Positions 1-6,455 of a DNA stretch of 7,128 bases are shown piece by piece; the stretch's first letter is position 1, and the number at the start of each line of letters is the position of its first letter. The stretch is taken from NCBI GenBank assembly GCA_045863035.1, contig BTUV01000121.1:1-7128 (forward strand). Direction: 5' to 3'. The position numbers and the translations under genes were made by a program. This stretch comes from H2-BAC3 sp045863035. GTDB taxonomy: Bacteria; Bacteroidota; Ignavibacteria; Ignavibacteriales; Ignavibacteriaceae. The notes beneath the pieces are model-generated. The model ran no database searches, was not told the DNA's origin, and saw nothing but the letters and a program-made list of their open reading frames with translations.

Positions 1-91
1 GTTTTGCCACCAATCACACGAATTGGCACGAGTGATCAGTCCTCATACAGGTCAAAAATACGGTACCCCCGCCCCGCATCAAAAAAAAGAT

Positions 92-124
92 TTTGGATTT
101 AAGCTGACAAGTAGTGTAATTTTG
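92..124 (+). promoter_or_regulatory. Candidate Bacteroidota-type (-33/-7) promoter of the his operon
   Basis: TTTG at 92-95 and TAATTTTG at 117-124 are separated by 21 nt. They match the TTTG / TAnnTTTG elements known for the primary sigma factor of Bacteroidota. Transcription would begin around 129-132, only a few bases before the ATG at 134, so the leader peptide would be read from an almost leaderless transcript. The position directly upstream of the His-rich leader supports the call. The motif is short and could occur by chance in this AT-rich stretch. Confidence 0.5.
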
Positions 125-151
125 AACTCCAAAATGAAAACATTTTATATA
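122..151 (+). promoter_or_regulatory. Alternative sigma-70-like promoter
   Basis: TTGAAC (122-127) and TATATA (146-151) lie 18 nt apart, each matching 4 of 6 bases of the classical -35 and -10 consensus. If used, transcription would start near 158 and the leader peptide would have to begin at the ATG at 182. It overlaps the Bacteroidota-type promoter, and only one of the two need be real. If the organism belongs to Bacteroidota, as the rest of the window hints, this one is the less likely. Confidence 0.25.
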
Positions 152-247
152 CATACTTCCGCTGACTGCGGATCGCTGCGGATGAAGCCCCTCTCTGCTT
201 CTTCGCATCACCATCATCATCTCCACCGACACCAGCACCACTGCTGA
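134..247 (+). CDS. hisL: Histidine operon leader peptide (37 aa; possibly 21 aa from 182)
   Basis: This short ORF ends in HHHHHLHRHQHH followed by Cys and a TGA stop at 245-247. Nine of the twelve codons at 206-241 are His, using both CAT and CAC. By analogy with enterobacterial HisL, its translation senses charged tRNA-His: stalling here would control the terminator 19 nt after the stop codon. hisG follows directly. ATG 134 is preferred because it has A-rich bases just before it and lies just downstream of a candidate promoter. An in-frame ATG at 182 would give a 21-residue peptide starting MKPLSAS, closer in size to known leaders. Neither start has a Shine-Dalgarno sequence. The sequence outside the His run resembles no leader I can name. 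A His/Cys metal-binding peptide is conceivable but much less likely given the context. Confidence 0.82.
   Translation: MKTFYIHTSADCGSLRMKPLSASSHHHHHLHRHQHHC
158..172 (+). promoter_or_regulatory. Small leader hairpin with an alternative partner
   Basis: TCCGC (158-162) and GCGGA (168-172) form a 5-bp GC-rich stem with a 5-nt loop. The 8-base direct repeat CTGCGGAT (166-173 and 176-183) supplies a second GCGGA at 178-182, so the same upstream arm could pair there instead. That would cover the alternative leader ATG at 182. The pairing is seen in the sequence; a regulatory role is only an inference. Confidence 0.3.
233..246 (+). promoter_or_regulatory. Candidate pause/protector hairpin at the leader stop codon
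   Basis: CAGCA (233-237) pairs with TGCTG (242-246) around the 4-nt loop CCAC. The stem spans the last His codons and the leader stop. In known his and trp attenuators a hairpin at this place pauses polymerase and pre-empts the antiterminator. Here the downstream arm can also pair with the 3' side of the terminator (280-286). The stem is only 5 bp, so confidence is moderate at best. Confidence 0.35.
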
Positions 248-265
248 GTATCTGACGCACCCTTT

Positions 266-294
266 TGCCGTTTCTGAAACGGCAGTTCTCTCTT
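266..294 (+). terminator. his attenuator terminator
   Basis: TGCCGTTTC (266-274) and GAAACGGCA (276-284) form a perfect 9-bp inverted repeat separated by one base. In RNA this is a stem of 7-8 bp with a 3-5 nt loop. It is followed by the pyrimidine-rich tail GTTCTCTCTT (285-294), which has 6 T in 10 bases but no continuous T-run. It lies between the leader stop codon and hisG, where an attenuator belongs. The imperfect T-tract suggests a leaky terminator or dependence on another factor. It is the strongest hairpin I see in the leader. Confidence 0.68.
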
Positions 295-323
295 AACATA
301 CATAGCAAACAACTCATTATTAA

Positions 324-341
324 GGATCATTATATCGATCC
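324..341 (+). promoter_or_regulatory. Inverted repeat just upstream of the hisG start
   Basis: GGATC (324-328) and GATCC (337-341) can form a 5-bp stem with an 8-nt loop. It ends 14 nt before the hisG ATG, next to the only weak Shine-Dalgarno-like bases (GGA, 342-344). It could tune hisG initiation or be chance. No function is shown by the sequence. Confidence 0.25.
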
Positions 342-355
342 GGAAAAATTTTATT

Positions 356-1225
356 ATGAATAACCGTCTTCAAATAGCCATACAGAAAAAAGGCCGTCTG
401 GCCGACAGATCATACGAACTGCTTAACCGCTGCGGTGTGGAATATGAAAACCACAGCGATAAACTTCACATTAGCTGCAGCTCGTTTCCGGTTGATCTCC
501 TGCTCCTCAGAGATGATGATATACCGGAATACGTGCAGGACGGAGTCGCGGATCTGGGTATAGTCGGGGAAAATACCATAGCAGAGCGGGAGACAGAAGA
601 AATAACACCGGTCAGGAAACTCGGATTCGGAAGATGCCGCCTCTCTATTGCAGGCCCGGAATCAGAAGCGGTTAGTTCACTGCAGGCGATGGAGGGAAAA
701 AGAATAGCTACTTCCTATCCGCGGCTGCTCAACAGATATCTTGCCGCTGAAGGTGTTCCGGCGGAGATTGTTGAGATAAGTGGTTCGGTTGAAATAGCGC
801 CCTCGATTAAGATAGCTGATTATATATTCGATATCGTCTCAACAGGAAACACACTCCGTTTTAACAGGATGGCGGAGTATTTTTCACTGATGCGATCGGA
901 AGCAGTGCTGATAAGGTCATCGCGAAGTCAGTTTAACAAAGAGAAAGAAGAAATACTCGGGCAGCTTTTGGGAAGAATAGACTCAGTACTCCGCGCCAAA
1001 GCATCCAAATATCTGATGATGAACGCAAAAAAAGAACAATTGCCCGATATACTCCGGCTACTCCCCTCAATGAAAAGCCCCACCATACTTCCTCTTGCTG
1101 ATGATGCCATGGTTTCGGTACACGCAGTCATTCCTGCCGAGCGGAGATGGGAATTGATGCAGAGTCTGCAGTCAGCGGGAGCATCGGGGATTCTGGTATT
1201 ACAAATAGACAATCTGGTGCCATGA
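356..1225 (+). CDS. hisG: ATP phosphoribosyltransferase, long form (HisG)
   Basis: HisG catalyses the first, committed step of histidine synthesis, joining PRPP to N1 of ATP in the cytoplasm. The 289-residue protein is the long form. The catalytic domain starts with IAIQKKGRL (residues 7-15), continues with the conserved RDDDIPEYVQDGVADLGIVG segment (52-71), and holds GSVE (143-146) and the PRPP-binding loop DIVSTGNTL (159-167). The C-terminal part (about 215-289) contains SKYLMMNA, PTILPLADD and GASGILVLQI, matching the ACT-like HisG_C domain that binds histidine for feedback inhibition. No separate HisZ is therefore needed. The ATG at 356 fits the family N terminus; upstream there is only a weak GGA (342-344), as is common in Bacteroidota. 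It is the first structural gene after the attenuator, and its stop overlaps the hisD start by 4 nt. Confidence 0.97.
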   Translation: MNNRLQIAIQKKGRLADRSYELLNRCGVEYENHSDKLHISCSSFPVDLLLLRDDDIPEYVQDGVADLGIVGENTIAERETEEITPVRKLGFGRCRLSIAGPESEAVSSLQAMEGKRIATSYPRLLNRYLAAEGVPAEIVEISGSVEIAPSIKIADYIFDIVSTGNTLRFNRMAEYFSLMRSEAVLIRSSRSQFNKEKEEILGQLLGRIDSVLRAKASKYLMMNAKKEQLPDILRLLPSMKSPTILPLADDAMVSVHAVIPAERRWELMQSLQSAGASGILVLQIDNLVP

Positions 1226-2508
1226 AAATATATATAGAAAAGAACCTGAGCAGGGAATCCCTTGCAAAACTTACCGGTCATAAGGCCTCTGACCCTGCAA
1301 CGGTAATGCCCCAGGTAAGAAAAATTATATCGGATGTAAAACGAAACGGATTCAGTGCTGTTCAGCGCTACAATAAACACTTTGATAATAATTCGTCACC
1401 TGTTCTGAAAGTCAGCGTAAGTGAGATGAATAAGGCGGGGAGTGAACTCTCCACCGAACTGAAAAAAGCAATGAAGACCGCTTTCGCCAATATCAATAAA
1501 TTTCACAAGAAGCAAAAACCGGCAGGATATACTCTGAGCACGATGCCGGGAGTGCGCTGTTCCATGGAATACCGTCCAATAGAGAGTATCGGGTTGTATA
1601 TACCGGGTGGAACCGCGCCGCTCCCTTCAACCATGCTGATGCTGGGAATACCGGCGATGATTGCGGGCTGCAAAGAGATTTCAGTTTTTACTCCGGCTCC
1701 GGAGGGACGGGTTCATCCGGCAGTGCTCTATGCGGCATCACTATGCGGTATTACAACGGTTTATAAAGCAGGCGGTGCACACGCTATAGCCGCCGCGGCT
1801 TACGGAACGGAGCAGAATAATAAGGTATATAAGATATTCGGACCCGGTAACCGATATGTAACCGCAGCCAAAATACTGGTGAGCAGTGATCCGGAAGGTG
1901 CGGCTATTGACTTTCCCGCCGGACCGAGCGAGGTTCTGGTGATTGCGAATGAAAAAGCGGACCCGGTGTATATAGCTGCCGATCTGCTTTCCCAGGCGGA
2001 ACATGGCACGGACTCAAGAGCCCTTTGTCTGGTGTTTTCAGAAGCGAAAGCAAAAGAGATTGCAGCAGAAACCAAAAAACAGCTTGCTCTTCTGCCGCGA
2101 AATGAAATTGCCGCACAGGCATTACGAAATTCCTTTATTCTGGTCTGCCGGAGTATTGAGTCAGCAATTGCATTTTCAAACGAAACAGCGCCGGAGCATC
2201 TGATACTGAATATGGAGCAGCCGGAAAAAATTTTACCGCTTATTACTAATGCCGGGTCTGTGTTCCTTGGAGCTTATTCACCAGAGAGCGCGGGGGACTA
2301 TGCTTCGGGGACAAATCACTCGCTGCCAACAGAGGGATACGCAAAGGTTTACGGAGGGGTTACCGTCAGTGCGTTTATGAAAAGCATGACGGTGCAGAAA
2401 ATATCAAAAAAGGGAATTGCAGCGCTTGGTAAAACAGTTATAACCATGGCAGAAGCTGAGGGGCTGGAAGCACACGCCAGAGCAGTGAAAGTGAGGATGA
2501 AGAAATGA
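1222..2508 (+). CDS. hisD: Histidinol dehydrogenase (HisD)
   Basis: HisD performs the last two steps, oxidising L-histidinol to histidinal and then histidine with two NAD+ and a bound zinc. The 428-residue product is close to the 434 residues of the E. coli enzyme. It carries the family signature IDFPAGPSE (229-237) and the zinc-ligand segment SQAEHG (Q258, H261). It also has the catalytic Glu-His pair in APEHL (E325, H326), D359 in SAGDYASGTNH, and the C-terminal H418 in EGLEAHARAV. The frame stays open upstream to an ATG at 1147, but that would add 25 residues coded entirely inside hisG. The ATG at 1222 forms the usual ATGA overlap with the hisG stop and gives a normal N terminus. The downstream junction with hisC is another ATGA. 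Confidence 0.97.
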   Translation: MKIYIEKNLSRESLAKLTGHKASDPATVMPQVRKIISDVKRNGFSAVQRYNKHFDNNSSPVLKVSVSEMNKAGSELSTELKKAMKTAFANINKFHKKQKPAGYTLSTMPGVRCSMEYRPIESIGLYIPGGTAPLPSTMLMLGIPAMIAGCKEISVFTPAPEGRVHPAVLYAASLCGITTVYKAGGAHAIAAAAYGTEQNNKVYKIFGPGNRYVTAAKILVSSDPEGAAIDFPAGPSEVLVIANEKADPVYIAADLLSQAEHGTDSRALCLVFSEAKAKEIAAETKKQLALLPRNEIAAQALRNSFILVCRSIESAIAFSNETAPEHLILNMEQPEKILPLITNAGSVFLGAYSPESAGDYASGTNHSLPTEGYAKVYGGVTVSAFMKSMTVQKISKKGIAALGKTVITMAEAEGLEAHARAVKVRMKK

Positions 2509-3563
2509 GCATTAAGCAACTTGTTAGACAAAACATAAGAGAGCTAAAGCCCTATACTTCAGCAAGAGATATATATACAACGGGAATACTCCTTGACGCA
2601 AATGAAAATCCGACGAGCATCCTTGAAAAGAATTATCCGGGTATTTCACGATATCCTGATCCGCATCACAGAAATCTGCGTGAGAAACTGGCGGCATATC
2701 ATGGAATCGCATCCTCACAAATCCTGGCGGGCAATGGTTCGGATGAACTGCTGGATCTTTGTCTGCGGGTGTTTTGCCAGCCCGGTAAAGAAAGCGCTTT
2801 GATCATAGAGCCAACTTATGGGATGTATAAAACCTTATGCGAAATAAACGATGTTACGGTGATAACCTGCATTCCTGAAAATATTTACGAACCGGATATT
2901 AAGCAGGCAGCAGAAGCAAGAGAGAAAAACACCAAAATCACATTTATCTGTAATCCGAACAATCCCACCGGAGGGCTTATTTCTCATGATTTTATAAAAG
3001 GTCTGTTAGGCCAGCCGGGGATGATGGTGGTCTGTGATGAGGCGTATATAGATTTCGCACCAGGAGGTTCAGCGCTGCCGTTACTGGAGAGATACAGCAA
3101 TCTTATTCTTCTCAGAACCTTCTCAAAAGCGTGGGGTCTGGCCGGAATCAGATGCGGCTATGTGATAGCGCATCCGGAGGTGATACACTATCTGGAAGCG
3201 GTAAAGTATCCCTATAATGTTAACAGTGTAACTCTCAGATTAGCTGAGGAAGCCCTGGATAATCTGAATAAGAAAGAAGAACTAACCTGGAAACTCATTT
3301 CGGAGCGGGAGCGGATTTCTGCTTTCCTTAATGATCAAAAAGGCATTGATGAGGTTTTTCCATCAGATGCCAATTTTATTCTCTTCCGTTCACGATGGAG
3401 CAAATATATATTCACGCGGCTCGCGGAAAAGGGAATTATCATACGGGACAGAAGCACCCAGCCGGGACTCAGCGGATGTCTCCGTGTGAGTGTCGGCCTT
3501 CCTGAAGAAAATGACAAATTTATGAACATACTGAAAGAGGCGCTAGATGAAGTTACTGATTGA
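2505..3563 (+). CDS. hisC: Histidinol-phosphate aminotransferase (HisC)
   Basis: HisC is a PLP enzyme that transfers an amino group from glutamate to imidazole-acetol phosphate, giving L-histidinol phosphate. At 352 residues it has the family's normal length and class-I/II aminotransferase fold. Visible landmarks are LDANENP near the N terminus (30-36), RYPDP with the conserved Tyr (49-53), GNGSDEL (77-82 region), CNPNNPTG (149-156), CDEAYIDF with the PLP-contacting Asp178, TFSKAWGLAG with the Schiff-base Lys208, R216, and LRVSVG with the substrate-carboxylate Arg327. GAGG at 2493-2496 lies 8 nt before the ATG. The start overlaps the hisD stop by 4 nt and the end overlaps hisB by 17 nt. In some bacteria HisC also serves aromatic amino acids; the operon context argues for histidine. 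Confidence 0.96.
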   Translation: MSIKQLVRQNIRELKPYTSARDIYTTGILLDANENPTSILEKNYPGISRYPDPHHRNLREKLAAYHGIASSQILAGNGSDELLDLCLRVFCQPGKESALIIEPTYGMYKTLCEINDVTVITCIPENIYEPDIKQAAEAREKNTKITFICNPNNPTGGLISHDFIKGLLGQPGMMVVCDEAYIDFAPGGSALPLLERYSNLILLRTFSKAWGLAGIRCGYVIAHPEVIHYLEAVKYPYNVNSVTLRLAEEALDNLNKKEELTWKLISERERISAFLNDQKGIDEVFPSDANFILFRSRWSKYIFTRLAEKGIIIRDRSTQPGLSGCLRVSVGLPEENDKFMNILKEALDEVTD

Positions 3564-4413
3564 TGCTGAAATATTGTCTCTCGAAAAAGAGCCCCTTTAT
3601 GGCTTGTTTTCGGGTATCGCATTGCTGATTAAAAATAATGTTACTATTCAGACAAAGAAAAAGATTTCCGATAAAACCATTCTCCGGCTCCTTTCTTCAG
3701 AGGGAATAACGGTGAGTGCTGGGAGTGAGGCAGACTATTCATTGGAGAAGAGAAAGTCAGGATTTATGCTGATGCCGGCGGAAATGCAGATTAACAATTT
3801 TACTGAGGTGACTGAATTTCTACTCCGAAAAAAACGGACCGTCCGGAAAGAAAGAACAACGGCGGAAACTTCCATCATAGTTTCACTCAACTTAGATGGA
3901 ACAGGAAAGGCAGAAATTGAAACCGGCATCGGGTTTTTTGATCACATGCTCAGCCAGATAGCGCGGCATGGCAATATTAATCTGGAAATCCGCTGCAAAG
4001 GAGACCTTCATATAGATGATCATCATACAGTGGAGGACACTGGTATAGTTTTAGGAGAAGCGCTGCTTGACGCACTGGGAGATAAAAAGGGGATAAAGCG
4101 ATACGGTTATATCGTTCCGATGGATGATTGTGTTGCCTCCTGCGCGGTTGATCTGGGAGGCAGAATTAGTCTTATATATAAGGCGAAATTCAGGCGAGAA
4201 AAAATCGGTGATTATGCAACCGAACTCACGGAAGAGTTTTTTCGCGGGCTTGCTTCCGGTCTGAAAGCCAACATTTACATAAAAGCAAAGGGAAAAAATG
4301 AACATCACAAAGCTGAGTCCATCTTTAAGGCGTTTGCAAAAGCCCTTAATGAAGCATGCAGAATAGATGAGCGCGCTGCAAACCAGCTTCCTACGACCAA
4401 GGGGGTTTTGTGA
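3547..4413 (+). CDS. hisB: Imidazoleglycerol-phosphate dehydratase with degenerate N-terminal phosphatase-like extension (HisB)
   Basis: Residues about 97-288 are a complete IGP dehydratase, which converts imidazole-glycerol phosphate to imidazole-acetol phosphate with two Mn ions. They show GIGFFDHMLSQIARHG (127-142), DDHHTVEDTG (157-166) and GKNEHHKAES (249-258), which hold the metal ligands and catalytic Glu residues, and they end in the usual TTKGVL. Residues 1-96 sit where bifunctional HisB carries an HAD histidinol-phosphatase of about 165 residues. The extension is much shorter, has LLIDAEILSLE where DRDGT would be, and contains no Cys for the zinc loop. Its last part (NNFTEVTEFL, 83-92) resembles the end of that domain. 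I infer an inactive relic, with the dehydratase probably functional. Start choice: AGAGG (3536-3540) lies 6 nt before ATG 3547, inside the hisC end. Shorter dehydratase-only starts (ATG at residues 74-80, GTG at 88) are possible but have poorer context. Confidence 0.95.
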   Translation: MKLLIDAEILSLEKEPLYGLFSGIALLIKNNVTIQTKKKISDKTILRLLSSEGITVSAGSEADYSLEKRKSGFMLMPAEMQINNFTEVTEFLLRKKRTVRKERTTAETSIIVSLNLDGTGKAEIETGIGFFDHMLSQIARHGNINLEIRCKGDLHIDDHHTVEDTGIVLGEALLDALGDKKGIKRYGYIVPMDDCVASCAVDLGGRISLIYKAKFRREKIGDYATELTEEFFRGLASGLKANIYIKAKGKNEHHKAESIFKAFAKALNEACRIDERAANQLPTTKGVL

Positions 4414-4997
4414 TAGCCATTATTGACTATGGAGCGGGCAATACCGCTTCGGTTGCCAATGCGGTGAAAGATATTTCGGCTGATGTTGTGATTACAGCAG
4501 ATGTTTTTCTCCTGAATGATGCTGAAAAAATTATACTCCCGGGTGTGGGGGAGGCCTCTGCCGCAATGGAAAATCTGAAAAGAAGCGGAACTGTAGAATT
4601 CCTGCAAAACACTAAAAAAAGCGTGCTTGGTATATGCCTCGGAATGCAGCTTTTCGGAATCTCGTCGGAAGAAGGAGAGGCGGAATGTCTTGGTATAATT
4701 GATTATCGTACGGTGAAGTTCAGAGGAGATTATATACGCATTCCCCACATGGGATGGAGCCGGATTTCCTTCTCTGCGGAGTCGCTTTTGTTTAAGGGGC
4801 TGAAGCAGAACGAATTTTTTTACTTTGCGCACTCTTATTATGTGCCCGGATCTCTATATACAATCTCTGAGTCTGTGCATGGCGGGGTTTTTTCGGCTGC
4901 CGTGCAAAGGGAAAACTATTTCGGCGTGCAGTTTCATCCGGAAAAGTCAGGTGAGGCAGGATTAACCTTATTAAGGAATTTTATAGAACTATGCTGA
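4410..4997 (+). CDS. hisH: Imidazole glycerol phosphate synthase, glutaminase subunit (HisH)
   Basis: HisH is a class-I glutamine amidotransferase that releases ammonia from glutamine and channels it to HisF. The 195-residue product has IIDYGAGN at the N terminus, PGVGEAS (44-50) of the oxyanion strand, the nucleophile Cys76 in LGICLGMQLFG, IPHMGWS (111-117), and the His176/Glu178 pair of the catalytic triad in QFHPEKSG. All triad residues are present. Translation starts at GTG (4410-4412), overlapping the hisB stop as GTGA, with AAGGGGG at 4399-4405 as the ribosome binding site. The following hisA gene begins inside its last codons. Confidence 0.96.
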   Translation: MIAIIDYGAGNTASVANAVKDISADVVITADVFLLNDAEKIILPGVGEASAAMENLKRSGTVEFLQNTKKSVLGICLGMQLFGISSEEGEAECLGIIDYRTVKFRGDYIRIPHMGWSRISFSAESLLFKGLKQNEFFYFAHSYYVPGSLYTISESVHGGVFSAAVQRENYFGVQFHPEKSGEAGLTLLRNFIELC

Positions 4998-5710
4998 TAC
5001 TACCCGCTATTGATGTAATGAATAATAAAGCAGTCCGGCTGTTGAAAGGTGACTTCCAGAAGATGACTGTTTATTATGAAGATGCTTTTGAGCCGGCAAA
5101 ACTGTTTTTTGAAAACGGATTCAAGAGAATTCATCTTGTTGATCTTGATGCCTCTCGGACAGGTAACATCACTGCTGAAAATCTGGTCAGGCGAATTAAA
5201 CAGGAAACCGGTTGCATGATTCAGTTCGGCGGCGGAATTAGAAACCGTGAGCAGATTGAGCTGCTGCATTACGCCGGGGTTGACAGAATCATTGCCGGTT
5301 CGCTTCCTGTTACTGACCCCGATTTGTTCGAAGAGCTGATAAAAGAATATGGAGCTGAGTCATTTATTGTTGCCATGGATATACTGGAAGATAAAGTTAA
5401 AATAAAAGGATGGACAGAGACCGCTGCTGTTTCCGCCGGAGAACTTATCAGCTTTGGGTTACAGCTTGGTATAAGGGAATTCCTCTGCACTGATATATCC
5501 CGTGACGGGACTCTTCAGGGTCCTGCAATAGATCTATATAAGCAGCTTATGAATGGGTATCCTGATATGAAACTGATAGCATCAGGAGGGATAGGAAGTA
5601 TGAATGATATATATGAGCTTGAACACATCTCTGTTTCGATGGCGGTTGCGGGGAAGGCAATTTATGCAAAAGCAATTTTAATCGAGGAGCTTAAACGTTA
5701 TGCCGGCTAA
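4991..5710 (+). CDS. hisA: ProFAR isomerase (HisA)
   Basis: HisA opens the ribose of ProFAR by an Amadori rearrangement to give PRFAR, the substrate of HisHF. The 239-residue protein is a (beta-alpha)8 barrel with the twofold half-barrel pattern shared with HisF. The first catalytic Asp is D8 in LPAIDVMNNKAVRL and the second is D130 in VAMDIL. Phosphate-binding turns are seen at QFGGGIRN (78-85) and ASGGIGS (197-203), and TDISRDGTLQGP (167-178) is the conserved loop. PriA-type dual function (also TrpF) is known in actinobacteria, but nothing here suggests it. ATG 4991 overlaps the hisH stop by 7 nt. I see no strong Shine-Dalgarno sequence, so translation is probably coupled to hisH. Confidence 0.96.
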   Translation: MLILPAIDVMNNKAVRLLKGDFQKMTVYYEDAFEPAKLFFENGFKRIHLVDLDASRTGNITAENLVRRIKQETGCMIQFGGGIRNREQIELLHYAGVDRIIAGSLPVTDPDLFEELIKEYGAESFIVAMDILEDKVKIKGWTETAAVSAGELISFGLQLGIREFLCTDISRDGTLQGPAIDLYKQLMNGYPDMKLIASGGIGSMNDIYELEHISVSMAVAGKAIYAKAILIEELKRYAG

Positions 5711-6455
5711 ACGGATAATTCCCTGTCTTGATATTAAAGACCGGCGTGTGGTAAAAGGAATAAATTTTGTCAATCTGAAAGATGCCGGTGACCCGGTTGA
5801 GCTTGCTTCCCGTTATTATGCTGAAGGAGCAGATGAGCTGGTCTTTCTGGATATCAGTGCATCAAATGAAAAACGAAAGACTATGAAGGAACTGGTTACT
5901 GAGATTGCATCTGTACTCAGGATTCCGTTTACCGTGGGAGGCGGTATATCCTCGGTAGCTGATATCGAAGCATTGCTGAAGGCGGGGGCAGACAAGGTAT
6001 CGCTGAATACTGCCATTGTTAAAAATCCGGGTCTGGTAACAGAAGCAGCAAAGGAGTTTGGCTCACAGGCGGTGGTTGCCGCTATTGATACCAGAAACAC
6101 TCAGGAAGGAGGAAGAATATATATCAATGGCGGTAAGGTGTCCACTGAGTTTGAAACTATTAGCTGGTGCCGGGAGGCAAAGGAACGCGGAGCCGGAGAA
6201 ATACTCCTTACTTCGATGGACAGAGACGGCACACGCAGCGGATTTGATCTGGAGGTGCTGCGGGAAGTCTGTTCCGCGACTACGGTACCGGTGATTGCCT
6301 CAGGCGGCGCGGGTTCGTATGAACATTTCAGGGAAGTGTTTGTTTCTACCAAATGTGAAGCAGCACTTGCGGCGGGGCTTTTTCATTCGGGAGAGATGGG
6401 GATTGCTTCGTTAAAACAATTTCTTACAAACAACGGAATTGAGGTGAGGTTATGA
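5700..6455 (+). CDS. hisF: Imidazole glycerol phosphate synthase, cyclase subunit (HisF)
   Basis: HisF combines PRFAR with ammonia delivered by HisH, forming imidazole-glycerol phosphate and AICAR; AICAR feeds back into purine synthesis. The 251-residue (beta-alpha)8 barrel has the expected N terminus AKRIIPCLDIKDRRVVKG, including the Arg of the ammonia-channel gate (R5) and catalytic D11. The second catalytic Asp is D130 in AAIDTR. FTVGGGIS (77-84), LLTSMDRDGTRSGFD (169-183) and IASGGAGS (199-206) are the phosphate-binding and catalytic loops. Length is typical. GAGGAG (5684-5689) lies 10 nt before the ATG, inside the end of hisA, which overlaps by 11 nt. The similarity to HisA is the known ancient duplication, not a local repeat. 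Confidence 0.97.
   Translation: MPAKRIIPCLDIKDRRVVKGINFVNLKDAGDPVELASRYYAEGADELVFLDISASNEKRKTMKELVTEIASVLRIPFTVGGGISSVADIEALLKAGADKVSLNTAIVKNPGLVTEAAKEFGSQAVVAAIDTRNTQEGGRIYINGGKVSTEFETISWCREAKERGAGEILLTSMDRDGTRSGFDLEVLREVCSATTVPVIASGGAGSYEHFREVFVSTKCEAALAAGLFHSGEMGIASLKQFLTNNGIEVRL

Noticed and set aside
10..36. Overlapping inverted repeats: CCAAT/ATTGG (10-26) and ATCAC-A-CG / CG-A-GTGAT (13-36)
   Set aside because: Short, with no T-run and no gene visible to the left. It could be an operator or the end of an upstream unit, but there is nothing to support a call.
23..133. Longer leader ORF from ATG 23
   Set aside because: It would start upstream of both candidate promoters, and the added 37 residues show no pattern. 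The His run is served by the ATG at 134 or 182.
14..317. Minus-strand frames opposite the leader (14-241 and 99-317)
   Set aside because: Their Met/Val/Asp-rich stretches are just the complement of the His codons. No start context or family resemblance.
1147..1221. Longer hisD start at ATG 1147
   Set aside because: The added 25 residues are coded inside hisG and do not fit the HisD N terminus. ATG 1222 gives the normal ATGA coupling.
928..1380. 150-residue open frame on the minus strand
   Set aside because: Antisense to hisG and hisD with no recognisable motif. Both sense genes are clearly real.
4305..4832. 175-residue open frame on the minus strand
   Set aside because: It lies wholly opposite hisB and hisH, which have intact family motifs. 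Its translation shows no recognisable domain, so it is a shadow frame.
5000..6400. Internal duplication suggested by hisA/hisF similarity
   Set aside because: This is the well-known ancient relationship of the two barrel enzymes, not a recent repeat in this genome.
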